Positions 38,573 through 50,295 of a stretch of DNA of 64,000 nucleotides are shown one piece after another (positions within the stretch are counted from its first letter, which is position 1; every line of letters begins with the position of its first letter). Location of the stretch: contig NZ_JAPZSC010000006.1 of assembly GCF_027531545.1 (NCBI RefSeq), positions 248,001 to 312,000 of the forward strand, written 5' to 3'. Source of the DNA: Silanimonas sp. Lineage in GTDB: Bacteria; Pseudomonadota; Gammaproteobacteria; Xanthomonadales; Xanthomonadaceae. The notes under the pieces were generated by a model. It saw nothing but the letters and a program-made list of their open reading frames with translations. It ran no database searches and had not been told where the DNA came from. A program made the position numbers and the translations under genes.

Positions 38573-39819
38573 CGCGCAAGACCACGAACGTCGGAACGAA
38601 GGCCCTGCCGATCGAAATCGACGCCACCGGCAAAGGCCCGCTGGGCATGCCGGCCGAAACGTTCCTGCGCGACTACTGGCAGAAGCGTCCGCTGCTGATC
38701 CGCAACGCCTTTCCCGGCTTCGAGAGCCCGATCAGCCCGGACGACCTTGGCGCGCTGTCGCTCGAGGCCACGGCGCTCTCGCGCCTGATCCTCTGGGACC
38801 GCAAGAAAGACCGCTGGGCGGTCGAGACGGGCCCGCTGCCCGAGGACCGCTTCGACCGCGTGCCCGAACGCGATTGGACCCTACTGGTTCAGGACGTCGA
38901 CAAGTGGGATGCCGACGTTCGCGAGCTGGTCGAGGCCTTCCCCTTCCTGCCGCGCTGGCGCGTCGACGACGTGATGATCAGCTTCGCCGTCGAAGGCGGT
39001 TCGGTCGGCGCGCACATCGACCAATACGACGTCTTCCTGCTGCAGGGCATGGGCCACCGCCACTGGCAGATCGATGCGAACCCGGACCAGCCCATCGATT
39101 TCCGCAACGACGCGCCGATCAGGCTGCTGAAGTCGTTCACGCCCAGCCACGAATGGACGCTCGGCCCGGGCGACATGCTCTACCTGCCGCCGGGCCTCGG
39201 CCACCACGGCGTCGCGCTCGATCCCTGCCTGACGTTCTCGCTCGGCATGCGCGCGCCGGCCAAGTCCGAGCTGATCGAGGACTTCGCGCTGGAATTGGCT
39301 TCACGCGCCGGCGAACGCGAGCGCTATGCCGACCCGGACCTCGCAGTGCCGACCGATGCCTTCGAGATCGACGCTGCAGCCCTTGACCGGGTCAAGCAGA
39401 CCCTCGGCGGCATGGCCGGCGACGGCGAGACCGACCACGCCATGCTGCGCCGCTGGTTCGGCCGCTTCATCACCCGCTACCGCGCCTCTGGCAACCTGCA
39501 GCCGCCGAAAAAGGCCCCGACCCGCGCCGAGTTCGACGCGGTCCTCGCCACCGGCGGCGTGATGCAGCGTCATCCGTTCTCGCGCGTCGCGTGGTTGCGC
39601 GAGGGCAAGACGAAGGCGATGTGGTTCGTCACCGGCAGCGACATCGAAGGCCTTCGCGCGAAGGACGCCGCCCTGCTCTGCCGCCATGACACGCTCGACG
39701 GCGCGGCGTGGGACGCGCTCGACGAGCACGCCCGCGAAGCCGTCGTCGCGTTGGCCGCCCTCGGCCACTACCGCGCCATCGCCCCAAAGAAACCCCGCTC
39801 GCCCAGGAAGCCCCGATGA
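38569..39819 (+). CDS. roxA: ribosomal protein uL16 arginine hydroxylase RoxA (YcfD)
   Basis: 416 aa JmjC/cupin-type 2-oxoglutarate oxygenase. The iron triad is H149, D151 (GAHIDQYDVFLLQG) and H212 (LPPGLGHHGVA). WQKRPLLIRNAFPGF and FTPSHEWTLGPGDMLYLPPG are characteristic of bacterial ribosomal oxygenases, and E. coli YcfD hydroxylates Arg81 of L16. The C-terminal dimerisation and winged-helix parts are present by length. Start and stop both overlap neighbours by 4 bases (ATGA), so it is embedded in an MBL-roxA-GNAT operon. Confidence 0.9.
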   Translation: MTRKTTNVGTKALPIEIDATGKGPLGMPAETFLRDYWQKRPLLIRNAFPGFESPISPDDLGALSLEATALSRLILWDRKKDRWAVETGPLPEDRFDRVPERDWTLLVQDVDKWDADVRELVEAFPFLPRWRVDDVMISFAVEGGSVGAHIDQYDVFLLQGMGHRHWQIDANPDQPIDFRNDAPIRLLKSFTPSHEWTLGPGDMLYLPPGLGHHGVALDPCLTFSLGMRAPAKSELIEDFALELASRAGERERYADPDLAVPTDAFEIDAAALDRVKQTLGGMAGDGETDHAMLRRWFGRFITRYRASGNLQPPKKAPTRAEFDAVLATGGVMQRHPFSRVAWLREGKTKAMWFVTGSDIEGLRAKDAALLCRHDTLDGAAWDALDEHAREAVVALAALGHYRAIAPKKPRSPRKPR

Positions 39820-40772
39820 TCAATGCCGGATTCCGCGTCGAACCCGCCGACTACACCGTCGATTTCGCCGACCTTCGCGCCGTGCGCGAGCCGGTGTTCG
39901 TGGTCGAGCAGCAGGTGCCGATCGAAGAGGAATGGGATGACCTCGATCCGCAGTGCCGCCATGTGATTGCCCGCGACGCGGCCAACCGCCCCATCGGCAC
40001 GGGGCGCCTCACGCCGGAGCGCAAGATCGGTCGCATGGCCGTGCTCGCCGAATGGCGCGGCAAGGGCGTCGGCGACGCGCTGATGGAAGCGCTGATGGAC
40101 GAGGCGCGCGCGCTGGGTTGGCCGGAGATCAGCCTGAACTCGCAAACGCACGCCATGCCCTTCTACGCCCGCCACGGCTTCGAAGCTTTCGGCGACGAGT
40201 TCATGGAAGCCGGCATCCCGCACCGGAAGATGCGCAAGGCGCTGGGCTCGCCCGATCCCGGCCGCCGCCCCCGTCCGGTGCCGATGGGCGATGCGGCGCT
40301 GCGCGAATTCACCAGCGAAGCGGAAGTGCGCGACTTCGCAATCGAGTTGCTGGGCCGCGCCCGCCGCGAGATCCGCGTGTTCACCCGCGACCTCGAACCA
40401 GCGCTGTACGGCGCCCCGGCGATGGTCGAAGCCCTGCGAAGCTTCGCCACCTCGCGCCGCGGACCGACGGTGCGCATTCTCGCGGTCGAACCCGAGCGGC
40501 TTCGCGGCGAGAGCCACCCGCTGCTGCCGCTGGCGCAGCGGCTCAGCTCGGTGTTCGCCCTGCGCACGCCGGTCGACCCGGAAGACCGCCAGGCCGCCGA
40601 AAGCTACCTCGTCATCGACGAAACCGCGTACGCCTTCCGGCCCTTGGCGACGCGCTTCGAAGGCAGCGGCTGCCTCGACGGGCCGGCCCGCGCGCGGCAA
40701 CTGGCCCAGGAGTTCGATCGCCGCTGGGAACGCGCGAGGGAACTCACCGAACTGCGCGCGCTCGGCTTCTGA
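39816..40772 (+). CDS. GNAT acetyltransferase fused to a PLD-like C-terminal domain
   Basis: 318 aa. N-terminal GNAT fold (about 5-145): acetyl-CoA-binding loop VLAEWRGKGVGDALMEALMD and the ElaA/GNAT motif FYARHGFEAFGDEFMEAGIPH. After a proline/arginine linker (about 147-158), residues 160-315 form a second domain (FAIELLGRARREIRVFTRDLEP, YLVIDETAYAFRPL) resembling a degenerate phospholipase D-like half without an HKD motif. Acceptor substrate unknown. It is the last gene of the purB-MBL-roxA-GNAT run; the next gene is convergent, 15 bases away. Confidence 0.75.
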   Translation: MINAGFRVEPADYTVDFADLRAVREPVFVVEQQVPIEEEWDDLDPQCRHVIARDAANRPIGTGRLTPERKIGRMAVLAEWRGKGVGDALMEALMDEARALGWPEISLNSQTHAMPFYARHGFEAFGDEFMEAGIPHRKMRKALGSPDPGRRPRPVPMGDAALREFTSEAEVRDFAIELLGRARREIRVFTRDLEPALYGAPAMVEALRSFATSRRGPTVRILAVEPERLRGESHPLLPLAQRLSSVFALRTPVDPEDRQAAESYLVIDETAYAFRPLATRFEGSGCLDGPARARQLAQEFDRRWERARELTELRALGF

Positions 40773-40787
40773 GGCCGGCGTAGCGGC

Positions 40788-42338
40788 TCAGCCGGCCTTG
40801 GTCAGCGAGGACGAAGGCAGGCGGATCTCGAAGCGGTAGTGGCCCGCAGCATCGGCGGCGACCTGCATCAGTTCGACGCGGGCGCCACTGGGTGACACGA
40901 GGCCATCGATCGCGCGCAGCGTGTTCGACACGCAGCGCATCTCGTCCGCTTCGCCGACGATGATCACGGCGTCTCCCGCGTAGCGCAGCGACGTGCTGCG
41001 GCAACCCGCCGCAAGGAAGGGCTGGATCCGTGTTTCCACTTCGGCCAACGGGGCGAAGCCCGCGGGCGGTGGATTGGACGCTGCCATCTCCCCGCCAGGG
41101 CGAGGCGTCGCCGGCTGGACCGGCGCTGCCGTGGCGTCGGCAGCAGGGCTCCCGGGGGCCGGCGTGAAGCTGACCAGCACGGGCTCGCTCGGCGGTTGGA
41201 CCGACGGATGGGTGTCGAGGAAGATCTCGAACTCGTGGCGTACCTTCCCGCCGCTCGAGATCACGCGCTTGATCACCTCGCGGTCCTCGATGTGCCCCGG
41301 ATCGCCCTCTTTCAGTGCGGCAGGGAACCACTCCAGCCGGCGCCACTGTTCCTCCCCGTCCATCAGCGGGTCGCTGGGTACCGCGTGCACGCGGACGCGG
41401 TGCCCGATGAACGGCAGTTGCGCGATCTCGACGGATTCGATGGTGACGCCCGCCGGCAGCAGCGGCTGCAAGGCATCGCGCACCGCATCGGGGTCGGCAT
41501 AGCGCCGCTCGGCGCTGCGTCGAGCACTCGCCGCTGCAACGGCCTGCTCCTGCTCGATGGCGTCGGCGGGGCGAGCGAACACGTAGCCCTGCGACACCCG
41601 ATCCGCATCCCAGGGCTGCATCGAGGCGTCGCGCGCCCACCGTGCCGTGCCCAGGTAGGCGCCGGTCGGCACGCGCCAGGACTGGTCGCCCCATCCGCCC
41701 ATGGCGGTATAGGTCCATTCCTTGGATTCGAACACCAGGTGCCCACCGTCATCGAGCGTCATCCGCACCGGCGCGAGGTGCTCGCGCGGCAGCACCACCC
41801 AGCCGTCCTCGCAGGTGAAATCCCGGCCTCGATCCAAGCGCACGACGTTGCCGGTCGCTGGGCCCAACTCACGGAGCCGCGCCTGCAGCGCCGGCTCGCC
41901 GTTTCGGGCGACGAAGGCCTCACGACTCGACGGCTGCATCAACGCGTACCACTCGGCGTATCGCGGGCGCTGATACTCTCGGATTGCTTCGAGTTCAGCC
42001 ATGACGTTGCCGAAGGAACGGACGAAGTGCAGCTCGATGGCATGGGTCCCATCGGAGCGCACGACCACACCCTCGTACTGCGTCAGATCGCCAGCGCCGG
42101 AGCCGGAGCCCGGCACGCCCCTCGGCGAGAAGACTTCGCCGTCGAGGCGGGAAGGCTTCGCTGGATCCACGCCAGGAACGGGATCGCCATCCTCGGTCAG
42201 CGGCTGCAGGGCATAGCGACCGCTGAGGTCCGGGCAGCCGGTGACGGGATCGGTGGGCGGGTCGCCTTGATCCGCACCGCGTTCGAACGCGGTGCAGCCA
42301 GCCAGCAAGGCCCCCAGCAGAGGGATCGCGAAGCGCAT
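40788..42338 (-). CDS. large lipoprotein of unknown function
   Basis: 516 aa. Starting at 42338 gives MRFAIPLLGALLAGC, a compact lipoprotein signal with the lipidated cysteine at residue 15; an ATG at 42374 is an alternative. The body has no family I recognise. A middle Pro/Ala-rich linker separates an N-terminal region (with LSGRYALQPLTEDGD and a WTYTAMGGWGDQSWRVPTG segment) from a C-terminal region containing a possible disulphide pair (AAGCRSTSLRY and EMRCVSNTL). It stands alone, convergent with the GNAT gene. Confidence 0.65.
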   Translation of the reverse strand: MRFAIPLLGALLAGCTAFERGADQGDPPTDPVTGCPDLSGRYALQPLTEDGDPVPGVDPAKPSRLDGEVFSPRGVPGSGSGAGDLTQYEGVVVRSDGTHAIELHFVRSFGNVMAELEAIREYQRPRYAEWYALMQPSSREAFVARNGEPALQARLRELGPATGNVVRLDRGRDFTCEDGWVVLPREHLAPVRMTLDDGGHLVFESKEWTYTAMGGWGDQSWRVPTGAYLGTARWARDASMQPWDADRVSQGYVFARPADAIEQEQAVAAASARRSAERRYADPDAVRDALQPLLPAGVTIESVEIAQLPFIGHRVRVHAVPSDPLMDGEEQWRRLEWFPAALKEGDPGHIEDREVIKRVISSGGKVRHEFEIFLDTHPSVQPPSEPVLVSFTPAPGSPAADATAAPVQPATPRPGGEMAASNPPPAGFAPLAEVETRIQPFLAAGCRSTSLRYAGDAVIIVGEADEMRCVSNTLRAIDGLVSPSGARVELMQVAADAAGHYRFEIRLPSSSLTKAG

Positions 42339-42509
42339 GGCCACTGTGCGTTCAGCGGAGAGGGGCAAGGGCATGGCGGTCCTTCGGGGGGGCACGGCAA
42401 GTCTGGCGGATCGCACCACGGACGCCCGCCCGTCGCCAAGCGTTTTTGCACGAGAGGCCAGATCGATAACGATCCGTTCCGGATTACGCGGCTGCCGGGT
42501 GGCGTTTCT

Positions 42510-42956
42510 TCATCCTTGAGTCGGGGCGACCCGGCGGCGTCGGCGCGACGCCGCGACCGTCGGCGAGGCCGGTGAGAGGAACAGCGCATGCAGCCGCTCG
42601 CAAACCGGGCCCGCCGCCAAGCCGAGGTCGTTGGCCTCGCAGATCACCTCCTGAAGCTTTGCCTCCAGCAGCCGAAGGCGCGCCTCCGCCGTGAGCCCGG
42701 CCTTGCCCGTTCGTGGCGCGACGACCATGCCTGCACCGCGCCGCCGGAGCAGCACACCCTCCTCGCACAGCGCGGCGTAAGCCCGACTGACGGTCATTGG
42801 ATTGATGCCGAACCGGGCGGCCATCGCGCGCACCGACGGCAGCTGTTCGCCGACCTGCAACTGGCCAGCGGCGACGAAGCGCCGCACCTGCTCAGTGATC
42901 TGCCGATAGATGGGAACCGGCGACGTTCCCGAAACCTGCCACTGCGATGCGTCCAT
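42510..42956 (-). CDS. orphan GntR-family regulator, YtrA subfamily
   Basis: 148 aa. Winged helix at about 12-80 (PIYRQITEQVRRFVAAGQL, then LPSVRAMAARFGINPMTVSRAY), followed by a short helical tail with an Arg-rich end; no effector domain. Unlike the copy at 28.9 kb, no ABC transporter adjoins it: sucA is divergent, and a lipoprotein lies 171 bases downstream on the same strand. A TGTAT/ATACA palindrome sits 2 bases before its start codon, suggesting autorepression and possibly control of the divergent sucA operon. Confidence 0.85.
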   Translation of the reverse strand: MDASQWQVSGTSPVPIYRQITEQVRRFVAAGQLQVGEQLPSVRAMAARFGINPMTVSRAYAALCEEGVLLRRRGAGMVVAPRTGKAGLTAEARLRLLEAKLQEVICEANDLGLAAGPVCERLHALFLSPASPTVAASRRRRRVAPTQG

Positions 42957-42957
42957 G

Positions 42958-42977
42958 TGTATCAATAGGCCAATACA
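42958..42977. promoter_or_regulatory. palindromic operator candidate at the orphan YtrA gene
   Basis: TGTAT-N10-ATACA, overlapping a TATTGA-like -10 (42962-42967) of the regulator gene, whose TTGACG -35 is at 42987-42992 (19-base spacer). If correct, the transcript would be nearly leaderless. It is 39 bases upstream of the sucA -10 hexamer, so it could also affect sucA. Confidence 0.5.
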
Positions 42978-43015
42978 TAAGGCCCGCGTCAAGCCCCAAT
43001 CACGCCGTGAAGGTC

Positions 43016-43021
43016 TATAAT
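43016..43021 (+). promoter_or_regulatory. -10 element for sucA
   Basis: Consensus TATAAT 94 bases before the sucA start. No good -35 hexamer is present at 16-18 bases, suggesting dependence on an activator or an extended upstream contact. Confidence 0.5.
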
Positions 43022-43114
43022 CGCGCGGCGCCGCCCGGGCACAGGCCCGGGTTTCGTTACCCATCAAGCACTTGCGCCAGCAACCCGTTGAAGCCCAACG
43101 CACCCAGGATCGCC

Positions 43115-45940
43115 GTGGCCAGCCTTCTCAAGACCTTCGCCCAGTCCTCGCAGCTCTCCGGCGGCAACGCCGCCTTCATCGAAGAGCTCTACGAGCAATA
43201 CCTCCGCGACCCGGCCTCGGTCGATGCGAAATGGAAGGCCTACTTCGACGGCTTCGGCGGCAACGCCGACGTGCCGCACTCCGACGCGATGGCTCGCGTG
43301 CAGGTGGCCGGCATGCTGGCCGCCAAGGGCCTCGGCGGCGGCGTCGATGAGGACACGGCGAAGAAGCAGGCGGCGGTCAGCAAGCTGGTGACGGCCTACC
43401 GCTCGCGCGGCCACCTCGGCGCCTCGCTTGATCCGCTCGGAATGGCCGGCAAGCCGGAAGCGCCGGACCTCGAGCTCGAGTTCCACGGCCTCGGCAAGGG
43501 TGATCTCGACACCGAATTCCCGGTCAATACCTACTTCGGCGCCGACCGCCTGAAGCTCAAGGACCTGCTGGCCAAGCTGCGCACCACCTACTCCAGCGTC
43601 ATCGGCGCGGAGTTCATGCACATCAGCGATGCGAAGCAGCGCCACTGGATGCAGGAGCGCCTGGAGAAGGCCGCCGGCCGCTTCGGCTTCAGGAAGGATG
43701 AGCAGACGCGCATCCTCGAGCGCACCACCGCGGCCGAAGGCCTCGAGCGCTACCTGCACACCAAGTACGTCGGCCAGAAGCGCTTCTCGCTCGAGGGCGG
43801 TGATGCGCTGATCCCGGCGATGGACGTGCTGGTGCGCCGCGCCGGTGCGAACGGCGTCAAGGACATGGTCATCGGCATGGCCCACCGCGGCCGCCTCAAC
43901 GTGCTCGTCAACACGCTCGGCAAGCCGCCGTCCAAGCTGTTCGCAGAGTTCGAAGGTCGCTTCGAGCACCACGACGATCCGGCGCATTCGGGCGACGTGA
44001 AGTACCACATGGGCTTCTCGGCCGACATCGCCACGCCGGGCGGCCCGGTGCATATCGCGCTGGCCTTCAACCCCTCGCACCTTGAAATCGTGAACCCGGT
44101 GGTCGCGGGTTCGGTGCGCGCGCGCCAGATGCGTCGCGACGACAAGGATCGCGGCCAGGTGCTGCCCATGCTGATCCACGGCGATTCGGCGTTCGCCGGC
44201 CAGGGCGTGATCATGGAGCTGTTCCAGATGTCGCAGGCCCGCGGCTTCGCGGTGGGCGGTACGCTGCACATCGTCATCAACAACCAGGTGGGCTTCACCA
44301 CCAGCCGCCCGGACGACACGCGTTCCACGCTCTACTGCACCGACCCGGCGAAGATCGTCGGCGCGCCGGTGCTGCACGTGAATGGCGATGATCCGGAAGC
44401 CGTCGCGTTCTGCGCGCAGCTGGCCTTCGACTTCCGCCAGACCTTCAAGAGCGACGTGGTCATCGACCTCGTCTGCTACCGCCGTCACGGCCACAACGAA
44501 GCGGACGAGCCGGCGGCCACGCAGCCGCTGATGTACCAGAACATCCGTGCCCGCAAGACCACCCGCGAGCTCTACGCCAACCGCCTCATCGAAGCCAACG
44601 TCATCAGCGCGGACGAGGCCAAGGCCTTCGTCGACGGATACCGCGCCAAGCTCGACAAGGGCGAAGTGACGGCCGACGTCACCACGGCCGCGAAGGACAG
44701 CGTCAGCGTCGACTGGTCGCCCTACTTCAAGGGCTCGCTCAGCGACGAGGTCAAGACTGCGGTCGCCCGGAAGACCCTCGACGCGCTCGCGCAGCATATC
44801 AATACCGTGCCGGAAGAGCGCAAGCTGCACCCGCGCGTCGCCAAGATCTACGAGGACCGCCGCAAGATGGCGGCCGGCGAGCTGGCGATGGACTGGGGCT
44901 TCGCCGAGAACCTCGCCTACGCGACGCTGCTGAAGGAAGGCTTCAAGCTGCGCCTCGTCGGCCAGGACGCCGGCCGCGGCACCTTCTTCCACCGCCATGC
45001 CGTGCAGCACGACCAGGCCTCGGGCGAAGCGATAATGCCGCTGCGCGAACTGGTCTCGAACCCCGAACACGTCGTCGTGATCGACTCGCTGCTCTCGGAA
45101 GAAGCCGTGATGGCCTTCGAGTTCGGCTACAGCACCGCCGAGCCGACCACGCTCAACATCTGGGAAGGCCAGTTCGGCGACTTCGCCAACGGCGCGCAGG
45201 TCGTGATCGACCAGTTCATCACTTCGGGTGAAGCCAAGTGGGGCCGCCTCTGCGGCCTCGTGCTGTTCCTGCCGCACGGTTACGAAGGCCAGGGCCCCGA
45301 GCACAGCTCGGCCCGCCTCGAGCGCTTCCTGCAGCTCTGCGCGCACCACAACATCTCGGTGGTCACGCCCACGACGCCGGCGCAGAGCTTCCACATGCTG
45401 CGCCGCCAGATGCTGCGCGGCACGCGCAAGCCGCTGGTCGTCATGACGCCGAAGTCGATGCTGCGCCACAAGCTCTCGGTCTCGAGCCTTGATGACCTCG
45501 CCAAGGGTGGCTTCCAGACCTTGATCCCGGACAGCACCGCCAAGGACGCCAAGAAGGCGACCCGCGTCGTGGTGTGCGGCGGCAAGGTCTACTACGACCT
45601 CGTCGAGGACGCCGAGAAGCGCGGCCTCACCGATGTCGCCATCGTGCGCATCGAGCAGCTCTATCCCTTCCCGCGCGCCGAGCTCACGGCCGAGCTGAAG
45701 CGCTTCGGCAAGGCCGCGGAAGTCATCTGGTGTCAGGAAGAGCCGCAGAACCAGGGCGCGTGGTACCAGATCCGCCACCACATCGAAGCCTGCCTGGCCA
45801 AGGGCCAGACCCTCAGCTATGCCGGTCGCGGCCGCTCCGCGGCGCCGGCCTGCGGCCACCTCAGCCAGCACAACGTCGAGCAGGCCGCCCTGCTCGAAGC
45901 CGCGCTGGTCGGCCCGCAGGTGCTCGCCGTCGCCGAGTAA
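43115..45940 (+). CDS. sucA: 2-oxoglutarate dehydrogenase E1
   Basis: 941 aa, thiamine-diphosphate-dependent decarboxylating subunit; E. coli SucA is about 933. The N-terminal segment SSQLSGGNAAFIEELYEQYL is the E2/E3-binding motif region. GMAHRGRLNVLVN and IHGDSAFAGQGVIME are TPP/Mg blocks, and CYRRHGHNEADEPAATQP is characteristic of OdhA/SucA. GTG 43115 has an AGGA 5 bases upstream and places the N-terminus correctly; no ATG is available nearby. First gene of sucA-sucB-lpd. sucCD and sdh genes are not in the window. Confidence 0.96.
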   Translation: MASLLKTFAQSSQLSGGNAAFIEELYEQYLRDPASVDAKWKAYFDGFGGNADVPHSDAMARVQVAGMLAAKGLGGGVDEDTAKKQAAVSKLVTAYRSRGHLGASLDPLGMAGKPEAPDLELEFHGLGKGDLDTEFPVNTYFGADRLKLKDLLAKLRTTYSSVIGAEFMHISDAKQRHWMQERLEKAAGRFGFRKDEQTRILERTTAAEGLERYLHTKYVGQKRFSLEGGDALIPAMDVLVRRAGANGVKDMVIGMAHRGRLNVLVNTLGKPPSKLFAEFEGRFEHHDDPAHSGDVKYHMGFSADIATPGGPVHIALAFNPSHLEIVNPVVAGSVRARQMRRDDKDRGQVLPMLIHGDSAFAGQGVIMELFQMSQARGFAVGGTLHIVINNQVGFTTSRPDDTRSTLYCTDPAKIVGAPVLHVNGDDPEAVAFCAQLAFDFRQTFKSDVVIDLVCYRRHGHNEADEPAATQPLMYQNIRARKTTRELYANRLIEANVISADEAKAFVDGYRAKLDKGEVTADVTTAAKDSVSVDWSPYFKGSLSDEVKTAVARKTLDALAQHINTVPEERKLHPRVAKIYEDRRKMAAGELAMDWGFAENLAYATLLKEGFKLRLVGQDAGRGTFFHRHAVQHDQASGEAIMPLRELVSNPEHVVVIDSLLSEEAVMAFEFGYSTAEPTTLNIWEGQFGDFANGAQVVIDQFITSGEAKWGRLCGLVLFLPHGYEGQGPEHSSARLERFLQLCAHHNISVVTPTTPAQSFHMLRRQMLRGTRKPLVVMTPKSMLRHKLSVSSLDDLAKGGFQTLIPDSTAKDAKKATRVVVCGGKVYYDLVEDAEKRGLTDVAIVRIEQLYPFPRAELTAELKRFGKAAEVIWCQEEPQNQGAWYQIRHHIEACLAKGQTLSYAGRGRSAAPACGHLSQHNVEQAALLEAALVGPQVLAVAE

Positions 45941-46027
45941 GCGATTCGCTCCCTCCACGCATGCCGCAGGGGCCCGCCCCTGCCCCACGCTCCTCCCGAT
46001 ATCGAACCCCGACCGAGAACGCCCGAC

Positions 46028-48650
<2,623 letters not shown>

Positions 48651-48675
48651 GGCCTGTCCATCGGCGATACTTCGG

Positions 48676-48693
48676 GGGCGCCTTCGGGCGCCC
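48676..48693 (+). terminator. hairpin after lpd
   Basis: GGGCGCC-TTCG-GGCGCCC, perfect 7-bp GC stem with a UUCG tetraloop 26 bases after the lpd stop, followed by tcgtcgttt. Confidence 0.7.
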
Positions 48694-48723
48694 TCGTCGT
48701 TTCCACGCCCCGCGAGTCACCGA

Positions 48724-49716
48724 ATGACCCTCCCCGCCCGCTTCCCCGCTTTCCGCATCCACAGCGACGCCGCCGGTTACCGCAGCGGCATCGAGGACAT
48801 TGCGCTTGACGCGCTGTCGCCCGGCGAGATCGTCATCCAGACCGCCTACTCCTCGGTGAACTACAAGGACGCGCTGGCCGGCACTGGTCAGGGAAAGATC
48901 CTTCGGCAGTTCCCGCTGGTGGGGGGCATTGATGTCGCCGGCCACGTGGTCCAGAGCCGCGAACCGGCGTTCCGCGAGGGCGACGCGGTGCTGTGCACCG
49001 GCTGCGGATTGTCCGAAACGCGCGATGGCGGCTACTCGGCCTACGCCAGGCTGGAATCGAAGTGGGCCATCCCCTTGCCCACCGGCCTCAGCCTGAGCGA
49101 GTCGATGATCCTCGGCACCGCCGGCTTCACCGCCGGCCTCGCCCTCCTGCGCATGCAGGACAACCGGCAGACGCCCGACCTCGGGCCGCTGGCCGTCACC
49201 GGCGCGACGGGCGGCGTGGGCAGCCTCGCCATCGCGATCTTCTCGACGGCGGGTTATGCAGTGCACGCCATCAGCGGCAAGTCCGACCAGGCCGACTGGT
49301 TGCGCTCGCTCGGTGCGTCCGAGGTGCTGGGCCGGGATGCGCTGGCGACGACTAAGCCCATGGATTCGGCACGCTTCGGCGGCGGCCTCGACAACGTGGG
49401 CGGGCCCATGCTGCACGCCCTGCTCGCGCACACCGCGCCTTACGGCAACGTTGCGACGGCGGGCCTTGCTGCGACGCACGATCTGGCCACCACGGTGATG
49501 CCCTTCATCATCCGCGGCGTGTCGCTGATCGGCGTGGCCTCGGCGGGAACCGCGAGGGCTCTGCGCGACGAGGTCTGGCGCCGCCTTTCGTCGGACTGGA
49601 AGCCCGCCTGTCTGGGCGAGATCGCGACACGCGAAGTGGGGCTCGATGGCCTCCCGGCGGTGTTCGCCGACATGTTGGCCGGTGGCTCCCGCGGCCGGAC
49701 GCTCGTCCGGCTCTGA
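48724..49716 (+). CDS. YhdH/YhfP-family MDR oxidoreductase (acrylyl-CoA reductase-like)
   Basis: 330 aa zinc-independent medium-chain reductase. VNYKDALAGTGQGKILRQFPLVGGIDVAG is the family N-terminal pattern (seen here over residues about 46-74), with the NADPH-binding TGATGGVGSLAIAI in the middle and FIIRGVSLIGVAS near the end. E. coli YhdH (AcuI) reduces acrylyl-CoA; the substrate here is inferred by family. It lies between two terminators and is probably monocistronic. Confidence 0.85.
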   Translation: MTLPARFPAFRIHSDAAGYRSGIEDIALDALSPGEIVIQTAYSSVNYKDALAGTGQGKILRQFPLVGGIDVAGHVVQSREPAFREGDAVLCTGCGLSETRDGGYSAYARLESKWAIPLPTGLSLSESMILGTAGFTAGLALLRMQDNRQTPDLGPLAVTGATGGVGSLAIAIFSTAGYAVHAISGKSDQADWLRSLGASEVLGRDALATTKPMDSARFGGGLDNVGGPMLHALLAHTAPYGNVATAGLAATHDLATTVMPFIIRGVSLIGVASAGTARALRDEVWRRLSSDWKPACLGEIATREVGLDGLPAVFADMLAGGSRGRTLVRL

Positions 49717-49777
49717 ACCGGCTCGCGAAGGCGGGATCCTCCCGCAGGCGCCACCCCGCGGGTCCGTGACCGCGGTC

Positions 49778-49808
49778 TTGCCCAAGCGAGGCGAACCGCG
49801 CTTACAAT
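49778..49808 (+). promoter_or_regulatory. promoter candidate for pilH
   Basis: TTGCCC, 19 bases, TACAAT, ending 24 bases before the pilH start. The -10 is good; the spacer is longer than ideal. Confidence 0.4.
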
Positions 49809-49832
49809 CGCCGGGTCTTACCGGAGATTTCC

Positions 49833-50198
49833 ATGGCACGTATCCTGATCGTCGACGACTCGCCCTCGCAGCTTGTCAGCATGAAGCGCATCGTCGAGAA
49901 GCTCGGCCACGAAGCGATCACCGCCGAGGACGGCGCCAGCGGCGTCGAAGTCGCGAAGGCGCAGCGTCCCGACCTGATCCTGATGGACGTGGTGATGCCG
50001 AACCTCAACGGCTTCCAGGCCACGCGTGCCATTTCCAAGGACCCGGACACCGGCCACATCCCGATCATCCTCGTCACCACCAAGGACCAGGAAACGGACA
50101 AGGTGTGGGGCATGCGCCAGGGCGCGAAGGCCTACATCACCAAGCCGTTCACGGACGCGCAGCTGACGGAAGCGATCCAGGGCGCCTTGGGCGGCTGA
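49833..50198 (+). CDS. pilH: PilH-like single-domain response regulator
   Basis: 121 aa receiver domain only. Acidic pair in ILIVDDSPSQ, phospho-acceptor D52 in ILMDVVMPNLNGF, and K104 in AYITKPF. The segment IILVTTKDQETDKVWGMRQGAK is nearly the same as in Pseudomonas PilH, a CheY-like regulator of the Chp/Pil twitching system. It is bounded by its own terminator and no other pil genes adjoin, so assignment relies on sequence; PilG or a generic CheY is less likely. Confidence 0.82.
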   Translation: MARILIVDDSPSQLVSMKRIVEKLGHEAITAEDGASGVEVAKAQRPDLILMDVVMPNLNGFQATRAISKDPDTGHIPIILVTTKDQETDKVWGMRQGAKAYITKPFTDAQLTEAIQGALGG

Positions 50199-50246
50199 TT
50201 CGAAGCCGCGTCGCTACCGTACTCCGTGCGAGCACCCCGACGAAAC

Positions 50247-50269
50247 GAAGCCCCGCACTGCGGGGCTTC
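50247..50269. terminator. hairpin after pilH
   Basis: GAAGCCCCGC-ACT-GCGGGGCTTC, perfect 10-bp stem followed by gccgtttt. It lies between the convergent pilH and lipoprotein genes and may serve both. Confidence 0.8.
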
Positions 50270-50295
50270 GCCGTTTTGGGATTGGGCCAAAGGCG

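Noticed and set aside
49731-49745. Hairpin GCGGGA-TCC-TCCCGC after the YhdH-type gene as a terminator
   Set aside because: Short stem and no T-tract; too weak to list as a feature.
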